A DNA stretch of 64,000 nt, from assembly GCF_012844305.1 (NCBI RefSeq), contig NZ_JABANE010000013.1:1-64000 (forward strand), given 5' to 3'. Each line of letters begins with the position of its first letter. The first letter of the stretch is position 1. Source of the stretch: Flammeovirga aprica JL-4. GTDB lineage: Bacteria > Bacteroidota > Bacteroidia > Cytophagales > Flammeovirgaceae. Shown here piece after piece: positions 51,245-61,092 of this stretch. Made by a program: the position numbers and the translations under genes. The notes under the pieces are model-generated. The model did no database searches, was not told the origin of the DNA, and saw only the letters and a list, made by a program, of their open reading frames with translations.

Positions 51245-52270
51245 TTAGGTAATCAAAATGGCTTTGTACCTATTTAATTCTTTCAAGACATGGCCCGTTC
51301 CTAATACAACGGCTCTCAATGGATCTTCCGGCACATGCACCGGCAACTTCGTTTTCAGTGAAATTCTTTTATCCAATCCTCTAAGCAAGGCTCCTCCACC
51401 CGTGAGGTGAATACCTCTGTCATAGATGTCGGCAGATAATTCTGGAGGAGCTGTTTCTAATGCCCTCAGAATTGCTTCTTCTATTTTTGAGATGGATTTA
51501 TCTAAAGCAAAAGCAACTTCCGCATAAGAAACATTGATTACTTTCGGAATACCTGTCAATAAATCACGACCTCTGATTTCATAATCTTCTGGAGCATCAT
51601 CAAGCTCTGCTAATGCGGCTCCAACTTCAAATTTAATTTTCTCTGCTGATCGTTCACCAATAAGTAGATTATGTTGACGACGCATATAATCTAGAATATC
51701 TCTATTGAAAACATCACCGGCAGTTCTAACAGATTGATCACATACAATGCCTGACATTGCAATCACTGCAATCTCAGTTGTTCCACCCCCAATATCAACA
51801 ACCATGCTTCCCATCGGCTCTTCAATATTGACACCAATACCAATTGCTGCCGCTATCGGTTCCGGCACCATGTACACTTCTTTTGCTCCAGCATGTTCGG
51901 CAGAGTCACGAACAGCCCTTTTTTCTACTTCTGTAATTCCTGAAGGGATACAGATTACCATTCTGTGGGAAGGTGTGAAAAATCGTTTTTTAGCATCAGA
52001 CATCTTTATCAAGCCACGGATCATTTGTTCTGCAGCATGAAAATCAGCAATTACACCATCTTTAAGAGGACGAATTGTTTTAATATTCTCATGTGTTTTC
52101 TCATGCATCTGCATGGCTTTAGCTCCCAGAGCAATCACTTTTCCAGATTGTCTGTCTAATGCAATGATAGAAGGTTCTTCTACCGCAATTTTGCCTTTGG
52201 TGAGGATCAGCGTGTTAGCTGTTCCAAGATCTATTGCTAGATCACTTGTAAAAAAATCAAAGAAGCCCAT
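51245..52270 (-). CDS. mreB: Rod shape-determining actin homologue MreB
   Basis: A 341-residue actin-fold ATPase that polymerises under the membrane and orients wall synthesis. Actin motifs: phosphate 1 D-L-G-T-A-N-T at about 14-20, phosphate 2 V-D-I-G-G-G-T-T-E near 165, and the adenosine loop L-T-G-G-G-A-L-L-R-G near 290. A short amphipathic N-terminal segment M-G-F-F-D-F-F precedes the fold and may bind the membrane. It is followed by a terminator, unlike the fused mreBCD operons of many bacteria. Confidence 0.97.
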   Translation of the reverse strand: MGFFDFFTSDLAIDLGTANTLILTKGKIAVEEPSIIALDRQSGKVIALGAKAMQMHEKTHENIKTIRPLKDGVIADFHAAEQMIRGLIKMSDAKKRFFTPSHRMVICIPSGITEVEKRAVRDSAEHAGAKEVYMVPEPIAAAIGIGVNIEEPMGSMVVDIGGGTTEIAVIAMSGIVCDQSVRTAGDVFNRDILDYMRRQHNLLIGERSAEKIKFEVGAALAELDDAPEDYEIRGRDLLTGIPKVINVSYAEVAFALDKSISKIEEAILRALETAPPELSADIYDRGIHLTGGGALLRGLDKRISLKTKLPVHVPEDPLRAVVLGTGHVLKELNRYKAILIT

Positions 52271-52362
52271 TGATACTTTACTCTTTTTTCATTTTTCGAG
52301 ATAATTGGTATAACTGCAGTAAAAAAAATCGAGTTATTAATGGTTTCAATTTGTAGCAATTA

Positions 52363-52374
52363 CTTACATGTAAG
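52363..52374. promoter_or_regulatory. Palindrome upstream of mreB
   Basis: CTTACATGTAAG is a perfect 12-base palindrome, flanked by direct copies of GCAATTA. It resembles the sites before pxpA. Candidate operator. Confidence 0.4.
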
Positions 52375-52498
52375 CAATTACTCTCAGTTTATTGAAAAGG
52401 AAATACAAGATAAACGATCAGAATTTATCTCGTCTATTTTTATTGGTTCATCAATACAACCGCTATAATGAAGCATAATAACCGCCTTATCTACGGCG

Positions 52499-52560
52499 AA
52501 GTACTAGATGAAAATTAATGATAATCATAAATCCTCCGTTTACTTTTGTCCTAGTACTCA
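52499..52560. repeat. AGTACT-family inverted repeat, copy 5
   Basis: AAGTACTAGATGAAAA (52499-52514) and TTTTGTCCTAGTACTC (52544-52559) are inverted, about 12 of 16 matching. The right arm includes TACTTTTG, a TAnnTTTG match. Confidence 0.7.
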
Positions 52561-52615
52561 AAAAAGAAACGACAAATAATGTACCTATGGTATATTATTT
52601 CTCTATAAAAATACG

Positions 52616-53281
52616 TTAATCTTTTCTTTTAAAGTCACCCCTCTTGATGGATTTAATCAAATCACCCCAAGCAAATGGATTCAACAAAGGATTTGCTGTT
52701 TCCATAAAATACTGAGTAGCAATCTGATCCGCCCTATAATTCATATAATATTTGTAGTTGCCACTAGCACCCATTGGTAATGCATTGGACATCATTGTCA
52801 ATTTTTCCTGACTAAGATTTTTTTCCATATTTTCCACTCTTTGATCTTTCTGTTCTCCAAGAGCTAAAAATGCCTCTTCAAAAATCTCTTTGGTTGGATA
52901 TGGAAATACCTCTAAAAGTGGAAGTTCTGTAACTTCTTCTCTCATTTCTATCAATACCGTAAAACCAAGGTCATCCCTTTTAGGAATTACAATCTCCTGT
53001 TTTGCAAATCCAACTGAACTGACAACAATTGTATCACCCACTTGAGTAGGCATAGTGAAAAAACCTGCATGATTGGTAACTGTACCTCTACCCGCTTGTT
53101 TGATATAAACGTGAGCTCCGGGAACACCATAAGAACTATCTCCTTCCACTACAATACCTGAAAACTGTATTGTATTCTGCTCTCCCTGGGCTAAAATGTC
53201 ATTAGGCTGTAAAAAGAAGGCTACTATTCCTAAAAACAGTATCGCCTTGATATTTAATATTTTTCCAAAAAATTGAATCAT
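52616..53281 (-). CDS. Exported CarboxypepD_reg-like (DUF4480) protein
   Basis: A 221-residue protein with a signal peptide (about 30 residues, ending I-L-A-Q). Residues about 36-115 form the CarboxypepD-reg beta-sandwich found at the N terminus of Bacteroidota TonB receptors: I-V-V-E-G-D-S-S-Y-G-V-P-G-A-H-V, then V-G-D-T-I-V-V-S-S-V-G-F-A. The remainder is helical with a basic end. No TonB barrel follows. Role unknown; probably periplasmic or outer-membrane associated. Confidence 0.82.
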   Translation of the reverse strand: MIQFFGKILNIKAILFLGIVAFFLQPNDILAQGEQNTIQFSGIVVEGDSSYGVPGAHVYIKQAGRGTVTNHAGFFTMPTQVGDTIVVSSVGFAKQEIVIPKRDDLGFTVLIEMREEVTELPLLEVFPYPTKEIFEEAFLALGEQKDQRVENMEKNLSQEKLTMMSNALPMGASGNYKYYMNYRADQIATQYFMETANPLLNPFAWGDLIKSIKRGDFKRKD

Positions 53282-53444
53282 TCTCCGTCAATGAATAATT
53301 TTGATAAGTGATTAAGTTTATCAAATATAAGGAAAGCCTCAATACAAAAGGGATGTAATGAGGCTTTTCTTAAAATATTTGTAAATAATTAAGTGAATTA
53401 GAGTTTTTAAGTTTCTTCTTTTAACACTCTAATGCATTATTATA

Positions 53445-54128
53445 TTAATGTCCAGTATTACCTTCCGTTGAAACTACAGACGCCAACATTGACGATTTAA
53501 TTTTCTCAAACTGTTGTTTCTTAAGGTTTTTCAACTCAATATTTCTTTCATGCACCCATTTTTCCGGGCTGTATTTTCCTTCAGGATACTTATCCCAATA
53601 CCCTGTATATTCTAATCCTAATGATTCAAACTCCATTCTGAATTCATCATCAATCAGGATAAAATTCTCTCTTAAATTTCTTGATAACTGTGTGATAGCA
53701 CTAGGAGTCTGCACCATCTTCTGCTCCATTTCTTCAAAGTGCTGCTTCAATTCTTGTCTTTCTTGTAAGATCTCGTTTGCCGTTACTTGCTCTTGAAGCT
53801 CTTCTCCTTCCCAAAAAGCATCATCTGCTGCATGCACCTCTGTTTCAAGCTGTTTCTGTTGCTCAGCTGAAATCCTCATATGCTGTTCGTTTTGTGCTAA
53901 AGGCGCTGAAGATCCAAGCATTTGTTTCCAGCTTTTGATATTCTCCTTTTCAGCAATATTCATACAAACCCATGACTTACCGACATAGGCAGCCCACAAA
54001 CTCATATCCGTTGGTGTTTCTTGTAGTAGTGACCAAACTTTTGGTTTGTTAAGAGGATCGTTGGCATATGCATTCACACTCAAAGTGGTAAATGCCAGTA
54101 ATAGATAAAAGGTATTTTTAATCTTCAT
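53445..54128 (-). CDS. Exported helical protein of unknown function
   Basis: A 227-residue protein with a signal peptide (ending V-N-A-Y-A). The mature chain is strongly helical and Glu/Gln/Lys-rich, with a coiled coil at about 85-145 (E-L-Q-E-Q-V-T-A-N-E-I-L-Q-E-R-Q). It has no membrane helix after the signal and no recognised domain. It lies 163 bases upstream of the CarboxypepD-like gene on the same strand. Confidence 0.65.
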   Translation of the reverse strand: MKIKNTFYLLLAFTTLSVNAYANDPLNKPKVWSLLQETPTDMSLWAAYVGKSWVCMNIAEKENIKSWKQMLGSSAPLAQNEQHMRISAEQQKQLETEVHAADDAFWEGEELQEQVTANEILQERQELKQHFEEMEQKMVQTPSAITQLSRNLRENFILIDDEFRMEFESLGLEYTGYWDKYPEGKYSPEKWVHERNIELKNLKKQQFEKIKSSMLASVVSTEGNTGH

Positions 54129-56081
<1,953 letters not shown>

Positions 56082-56110
56082 TTCCTTCATCAACTTAATC
56101 ATATTCAAAG

Positions 56111-56146
56111 ACGGGAGTCTGGGATCTTCTCGGATTCCCGTTTTTA
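56111..56146 (+). terminator. Hairpin with T run between atpD and atpC
   Basis: ACGGGAGTCT pairs with GGATTCCCGT allowing G-U pairs, followed by TTTTT. It could terminate part of the transcripts and lower atpC relative to atpD. Confidence 0.65.
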
Positions 56147-56223
56147 ATTTAGGGAGTAGGAAGTTGTACACATTGACTGCTTCTACCTCTCAAACATAAT
56201 TTACTTTAATAAATTTATTTATC

Positions 56224-56469
56224 ATGTTTGTTGAATTAATTACTCCTGATAAAAAATATTTTGAAGGTGAAGCTACAGGTGTGAAAGTTCCTGGTATCAA
56301 CGGGGAATTTGAAATGCTTGATAGACACGCCAACATCATCTCAAGCTTAGCAAAAGGTGATGTTCGTATCGCCAACGGTAAAGACCTTACTACTTTCACT
56401 GTTGACGGCGGTACTATCGAGATGCTTGACAACAAGCTAGTAATTCTAGCAGAAGCTGTATTAAGCTAA
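56224..56469 (+). CDS. atpC: ATP synthase F1 subunit epsilon
   Basis: An 81-residue subunit forming the beta-sandwich N-terminal domain only: I-T-P-D-K-K-Y-F-E-G-E, P-G-I-N-G-E-F-E-M-L-D-R-H, G-D-V-R-I. It lacks the C-terminal helical hairpin that inhibits ATP hydrolysis in many bacteria; short epsilon subunits are usual in Bacteroidota. It lies 142 bases after atpD. Confidence 0.93.
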   Translation: MFVELITPDKKYFEGEATGVKVPGINGEFEMLDRHANIISSLAKGDVRIANGKDLTTFTVDGGTIEMLDNKLVILAEAVLS

Positions 56470-56493
56470 GCATCATCACATAGCATTATGATT

Positions 56494-56519
56494 AAGGACG
56501 ATTTTATCGTCCTTTTTTT
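56494..56519 (+). terminator. atpC terminator
   Basis: AAGGACGAT (56494-56502) pairs with ATCGTCCTT (56506-56514), followed by a T run. Confidence 0.92.
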
Positions 56520-56581
56520 ATGCTTAAAAATGAATGTAACGTTTCGCATATAATCCAATAAGAGTCTTATAAAAACAAAAA

Positions 56582-56607
56582 CACCTCACTAATTTAATAA
56601 TGAGGTG
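56582..56607. repeat. Hairpin repeat A
   Basis: CACCTCA (56582-56588) and TGAGGTG (56601-56607). The right side continues GAAAACT, as in repeat B. On the minus strand a T-rich tract follows, so terminator function is possible. Confidence 0.5.
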
Positions 56608-56869
56608 AAAACTATACTAGCATACCCTTATCTAACAGTAGAGGGTAAAATAATATCCACAAAATCTTGATTAAATATTGGCTTTAAGTAAATGCTCAGA
56701 AATTTAGTCGCATATTTTGGTGTTATTAAGAGAAATAGTATTGTTTTTTTAGAACCGTTAAAAAAATTCCTTCTAGTACTTTAAGCTTTATTACTCATTG
56801 CTAATCATATATTTAAGTTCACTCCTAACATTTGATATATTTTTATTTATACAATAAATTCATTTAAAA

Positions 56870-56891
56870 CACCCCACCACAAGATGAGGTG
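56870..56891. repeat. Hairpin repeat B
   Basis: CACCCCA (56870-56876) and TGAGGTG (56885-56891) with one mismatch, followed by GAAAACT. Shares flanks and stem with repeat A, 288 bases away. Confidence 0.5.
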
Positions 56892-57190
56892 AAAACTGAA
56901 CTATTCTCTTCCCGATTCCCATCAAAAGAAGATATATACAACATAACTTGTGATTATTTGATGCCTGTTAGCTAAGTGAGAGCATAACAAATAATTTGCT
57001 TGCATACAGAAATAGTTTAGCTTTTTTATATGAACCGAAGCAGAGTACAATGACTCTATTTCTTGTTTTCTATATTTATTCAATATTAACCGCTAAACAA
57101 TTTATTTACAAATATTTACTAAATTATTTTCAAGTGTTTTTTCACTTTTATGAAATTGAAAATGGTGCATTGTGTTATTGAAAATTTCGT

Positions 57191-57239
57191 AACAAAAAAA
57201 GAGTCACAAACCTTAAAATTACAGGTTTATGACTCTTTT
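57191..57239 (-). terminator. Terminator of the polysaccharide operon
   Basis: AAAAGAGTCA pairs with TGACTCTTTT and, after one mismatch, AAACCT with AGGTTT. The plus-strand A run is the T tract. Confidence 0.9.
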
Positions 57240-57263
57240 AAATATTTTCTTAATGAAAGGTTA

Positions 57264-58646
57264 TTAATAAGCCTTTTCATCTCCATTTACAATCCCCATC
57301 ACTGTATCAAAAATTATTTGAACATCGAACCATAAACTCCAATTATTAACATAAAATCGATCAAGCTTCACTCGTCCTTTCATTGCATACTCATCGTTTT
57401 CCGTTTCTCCTCTATATCCTCTTGCTTGAGCAAGACCCGTAATACCAGGTTTTACTAAATGACGAGACATGAACTTCTCAACCACTTTAGAATATTCTTC
57501 AGTGTGACGCAACATATGAGGTCTTGGCCCTACCACAGACATATTACCGATAAATACATTAAAGAACTGTGGAAGTTCATCAATAGAAGTTTTGCGAATA
57601 AATGCTCCAACCTTAGTGATTCTCATATCACCCTTCGTAGCTTGTTTAGCATCGCTATCAGAATTCACTGCCATTGACCTAAACTTGTAACACCAAAATG
57701 CTCTACCATCTTTCCCTGTTCTTTTCTGTCTAAAGAAAACAGGTCCTTTAGATTCTAGTTTTATAATTAATGTCATCAATGGTGTTAACCAAGACATCAA
57801 TAGAACTATTACAGAAAAAGAGAATACCACATCAAAAGCTCTTTTCATTAGCTGATTATGTTGGTCATCCAATGGAACTGGAGAAACATCCAATACAGGA
57901 ATTTCATCATATCGCTCCAAAGTAATCCCTTTAGAAGCAAAACCCCTAAAATCAGTAATTAGCTTCACCTTAATCATGTGACTTTCTCCCCAATCAATTA
58001 GCTCACGAATCAATTCATATTCAATATAAGGAATACAACAGTAAACCTCATTCACGCTATTCTCTATAGCAAAGGATTTGAACTCTGAAAGTTTTCCTTT
58101 AACATACATTTCCGTTGACTTATCATCAAAGAAACCTAAAAACCTAAAACCAAATTCAGGGTGAACTCTAAAGAATTTTCTAACTTCTACTGCTAATGGG
58201 CCGTAACCGAGGACTGCTACATTTTTGTAACTAAAACCTTGTCGGCGATACATTCGTACAGCATAGATACCAATTACTTTTACTATGAAAACAATTGGTG
58301 TCCATATCATATAGGTATTGAGTAGAAACTCTCTTGAGACATTAGCAAACTTAATCCCTACAACAAAAGTAGAAACAGCCATTCCATGCCATATTAATGC
58401 AGAAGTATAGCTTCTTAATACTTTTGTAACCCTTTTAGTTCTTTGAAAAGCATGTGGTTTTAAAGATAATGAAATGATGATCCATGCTAGATTTGCAAAA
58501 ATCCATAGCATGGTATAAGGGTCCTTCTCCAACAAAGGATGTAAACCATTAAACTTTAATAATGTAGCTAACACTATTGATAGGTTTAACAGTAATAAAT
58601 CAAGAACAAAATTGAATGGTTGGAGATATTTTAATTTGCCTGTCAT
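57264..58646 (-). CDS. Initiating sugar-phosphate transferase for exopolysaccharide
   Basis: A 460-residue inner-membrane enzyme of the WcaJ/WbaP type that loads a sugar-1-phosphate onto undecaprenyl phosphate to begin a repeat unit. Four helices (about 10-125) precede a Rossmann-like CoA-binding-3 region (about 140-250), one helix near 275-297, then the catalytic domain with K-R-T-G-K-D-G-R, K-F-R-S-M, R-K-T-S-I-D-E-L-P-Q and G-P-R-P. It is the last gene of the cluster. A TATTTTTG box 26 bases upstream may give it its own promoter. Confidence 0.93.
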   Translation of the reverse strand: MTGKLKYLQPFNFVLDLLLLNLSIVLATLLKFNGLHPLLEKDPYTMLWIFANLAWIIISLSLKPHAFQRTKRVTKVLRSYTSALIWHGMAVSTFVVGIKFANVSREFLLNTYMIWTPIVFIVKVIGIYAVRMYRRQGFSYKNVAVLGYGPLAVEVRKFFRVHPEFGFRFLGFFDDKSTEMYVKGKLSEFKSFAIENSVNEVYCCIPYIEYELIRELIDWGESHMIKVKLITDFRGFASKGITLERYDEIPVLDVSPVPLDDQHNQLMKRAFDVVFSFSVIVLLMSWLTPLMTLIIKLESKGPVFFRQKRTGKDGRAFWCYKFRSMAVNSDSDAKQATKGDMRITKVGAFIRKTSIDELPQFFNVFIGNMSVVGPRPHMLRHTEEYSKVVEKFMSRHLVKPGITGLAQARGYRGETENDEYAMKGRVKLDRFYVNNWSLWFDVQIIFDTVMGIVNGDEKAY

Positions 58647-58671
58647 ATTTATGAACTAAAAAATTACCACA

Positions 58672-58679
58672 CAAAAATA
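58672..58679 (-). promoter_or_regulatory. Possible internal -7 box
   Basis: Minus-strand TATTTTTG fits TAnnTTTG, in the 68-base gap before the initiating transferase. AT-rich context makes chance likely. Confidence 0.35.
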
Positions 58680-58714
58680 TAAAAATATGACTTACTAGTA
58701 GTAGATTTAATCTA

Positions 58715-59452
58715 TTATTTTCTTAATAACTCTCTAATAACAAGCATAATGAACTTAGTATTTCCTACAAAATACCTTTTAAACATTCTTCTAGGTTCTT
58801 GCAAAAATCTATAAAACCATTCTAGTCCTAATTTTTGCATCCACAATGGAGCTCTCTTAACTTTACCAGCCACAACATCAAAACTACCACCTACCCCCAT
58901 TGTAAAGTTAACCTTTGAAAGGATATCTCTATTTTGATGTAAAAAATTTTCCTTAGTTGGAGAACTAATAGCAACAAAAAGAATATTAGCTCCACTATTA
59001 GCTATTTCTTCAGCTATAGTTCTCTCTTCTTCTTTTTTGAAATAACCATTACGGTATCCAGCAATAATATCTGTGGAATATTTTTCTGAATATTTATTTA
59101 CTACACTTGCTATTACTTCTTCTTTAGCACCAAAAAAGAAAATCTTGAAATTTTCTTTTTCGGCAACTTTTACAAGTTCCTCCATTAAATCAATACCAGC
59201 AACTCTTTCAGGCAATGGTTGACCTAGTATTTTAGAAGCCCATACAATAGATTGTCCATCAGCATTGATGACATCAGCTTCATTAACACTTTGAGCAAGT
59301 ACTTTGTCAGATTGCATAAGAACTATCTTTCCTGCATTTACTACTGTATGATTAATTGACTTCTTTTCATTAATAGTTGAAATAATTAGATCTATTGTTT
59401 CATTTAACGTCAAAGAATTAATAATTGTATTTATTATTTTAATTTTTCTCAT
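58715..59452 (-). CDS. WecG/TagA/CpsF-family glycosyltransferase
   Basis: A 245-residue enzyme of family GT26, which adds the second sugar (often N-acetylmannosamine or its uronate) to the lipid carrier. Motifs: V-V-N-A-G-K-I-V-L, A-D-G-Q-S-I-V-W-A, E-R-V-A-G-I-D-L-M, F-F-F-G-A-K-E, and the late G-V-G-G-S-F-D-V-V-A-G and R-A-P-x-W-M-Q-K-L-G-L-E-W. It overlaps the acyltransferase gene by 14 bases. Confidence 0.92.
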   Translation of the reverse strand: MRKIKIINTIINSLTLNETIDLIISTINEKKSINHTVVNAGKIVLMQSDKVLAQSVNEADVINADGQSIVWASKILGQPLPERVAGIDLMEELVKVAEKENFKIFFFGAKEEVIASVVNKYSEKYSTDIIAGYRNGYFKKEEERTIAEEIANSGANILFVAISSPTKENFLHQNRDILSKVNFTMGVGGSFDVVAGKVKRAPLWMQKLGLEWFYRFLQEPRRMFKRYFVGNTKFIMLVIRELLRK

Positions 59453-59984
59453 ATCTATACTTTATTAAAGAAGCAGGGTTCCCTCCATAAATAGAATATT
59501 CTTTATTATCTTTAGTAACAACACTTCCTGCTGCAATAATACTACCTTTCTTTATTGTTATTTTATTTCCTAAAATAACGTTTGTACCAATCCAAACGTC
59601 ATTTTCAATTTTAACTAATGTTTTCTTTGAAACTCCTTGTTTATTCATTGGTATATCTAATCTATCAAAATTATGATTTGGTCCTAATACAACCAAATTT
59701 GGTGCTATCATAACATCATTACCAATAACTAGATTATTAGTAATTCGACTATCATTACCAATACCAGAATTATGACCTATCTCAACATCAGCTCCATTTC
59801 CAAAATAAATGTTTCGACCTATATCTATATTGTCTCCTGAATATTTAAATATTTGAGAGCAAACGAAACCTCTGATTTTTCTTATGAATAAACCAACAAA
59901 TATAGATGTGTTTGAAGGTAATTTTGAAACTATTGAATAATAAATAATCAAAAAGAAATTTGTCTTAATTTTTTGTATGTTCAT
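59439..59984 (-). CDS. Left-handed beta-helix acyltransferase
   Basis: A 181-residue hexapeptide-repeat enzyme (WcaF/maltose-acetyltransferase-like). Repeats of I/V/L-G-x4 type run from about 60 to 165 (I-D-I-G-R-N-I, V-E-I-G-H-N-S, I-G-N-D-V, W-I-G-T-N-V-I-L-G). The probable catalytic His is in L-G-P-N-H-N-F-D; the end G-N-P-A-S-L-I-K is the CoA-binding signature. It would O-acetylate a sugar of the polymer. It overlaps both neighbours. Confidence 0.9.
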   Translation of the reverse strand: MNIQKIKTNFFLIIYYSIVSKLPSNTSIFVGLFIRKIRGFVCSQIFKYSGDNIDIGRNIYFGNGADVEIGHNSGIGNDSRITNNLVIGNDVMIAPNLVVLGPNHNFDRLDIPMNKQGVSKKTLVKIENDVWIGTNVILGNKITIKKGSIIAAGSVVTKDNKEYSIYGGNPASLIKYRYEKN

Positions 59985-61092
59985 TATATAACCTTATTAA
60001 TCTATTGACATTATTTTGTATTCGGTAGTCATCTAAACATATTTCCTCTTGCTGCGAATAATCCTTATGACAGAAATTCTCGAAAATCTCAGGATCAAAT
60101 TGCTGTGATATAGATAATATCGGTCTACCTGAAAGTGAATAATCAATCAATTTACTAGGAACTTGATTACTAGAAATATTATTGATATTTATCAAAAAAT
60201 CCATTTCAGACAACTTCTCTATTAATTCTAATCTTGGTACATTAACGTGAACAATTAATTTGCTTCCTAACTTTTTTTTATATCTTTCTATAAATTTATC
60301 ATTTAGCTCCCTACTAAAAATGATAAACTTAAAATCTTCCTCTCTTTGACATAAGTACTCAAAAAAAGACGACGGATCTCTCATACCTGAATAAAATAGT
60401 CCTGCATATGCAAATGTTGGAATACTATTGCCGGAATATTTTTTTGTCGTTATTTTTTCAAAATTAAATGCTTGAGGAAAAACTTTAATATTAGATTGTT
60501 TTTTATAATAAGTATAGCTAGTAATTGCTTTGTCTGTTGGGATAAATATATAATCAAATTCTTTTAATACCATCTTCTCAAGATATTTATATATGGGATT
60601 TATTTTAATGTAACTTTGAAAAAAAAAGGGATCGCTATATTCAGCTATTTTCAATTTCGATTTATTTAATTTCTTATTTTTCTTTAGTCCCTTATACAAA
60701 CCATAATGAACAGCAAAAGGAAATGAATTAGAAAAAATTATATCATAACCTCTATTTAAATTCGATAAATATAACGATAGTGAATTGATAAAATTCTTAA
60801 AATAAAAAAATGGATAAAAATAATTAATTACTTTTCTTAAATATTCATTTATTTTTATTGATAGTAAATTATGATTTACATTTGAAGAGTTTTTTTCTTC
60901 TATAAGATCGCCAATTAATATTACATTAACATTTTTTCTTTTATATATATTAGAATAAAAGATTTTTTTGTTAGGCAAAATTAAATCAATACTATAACCA
61001 CGCTCTACAAACTCTTCAATAAGTTCATAGGCTCTAAAAGCCCTTGGGGAATTTTCAGGATAAAAAAAATACGATACTAATAATATCTTCAT
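59965..61092 (-). CDS. Glycosyltransferase (GT4-like, divergent)
   Basis: A 375-residue cytosolic or membrane-associated enzyme. The N terminus M-K-I-L-L-V-S-Y-F-F-Y-P-E-N-S-P-R-A-F is typical of GT-B transferases. The C-terminal half has F-A-Y-A-G-L-F and V-P-S-K-L-I-D-Y-S-L-S-G-R-P-I-L, as in GT4 nucleotide-sugar sites, but E-x7-E is not intact. AT-rich with Asn/Lys/Ile bias, unlike genes before 57 kb. It overlaps the O-antigen-ligase-like gene by 4 bases. Confidence 0.85.
   Translation of the reverse strand: MKILLVSYFFYPENSPRAFRAYELIEEFVERGYSIDLILPNKKIFYSNIYKRKNVNVILIGDLIEEKNSSNVNHNLLSIKINEYLRKVINYFYPFFYFKNFINSLSLYLSNLNRGYDIIFSNSFPFAVHYGLYKGLKKNKKLNKSKLKIAEYSDPFFFQSYIKINPIYKYLEKMVLKEFDYIFIPTDKAITSYTYYKKQSNIKVFPQAFNFEKITTKKYSGNSIPTFAYAGLFYSGMRDPSSFFEYLCQREEDFKFIIFSRELNDKFIERYKKKLGSKLIVHVNVPRLELIEKLSEMDFLININNISSNQVPSKLIDYSLSGRPILSISQQFDPEIFENFCHKDYSQQEEICLDDYRIQNNVNRLIRLYNEHTKN

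Larger units (their letters stand above)
52271..52615. other. mreB upstream region
   Basis: No gene. It includes the 12-base palindrome at 52363-52374 and the AGTACT repeat at 52499-52560. The mreB promoter must lie here but is not clear. Confidence 0.5.
56520..57190. other. Gene-free region before the polysaccharide cluster
   Basis: About 670 bases. No credible coding region; a 61-codon open frame near 57000 has no start context or family pattern. Holds two related hairpins at 56582-56607 and 56870-56891. Otherwise AT-rich. Confidence 0.5.

Noticed and set aside
56608..56869. Small peptide precursor gene on the minus strand between the two hairpins
   Set aside because: All minus-strand frames are broken by stops within a few codons.
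56996..57335. Two short open frames in the gene-free region before the polysaccharide cluster
   Set aside because: Start codons lack context, the composition is random AT-rich, and one runs through the operon terminator into the next gene's end.
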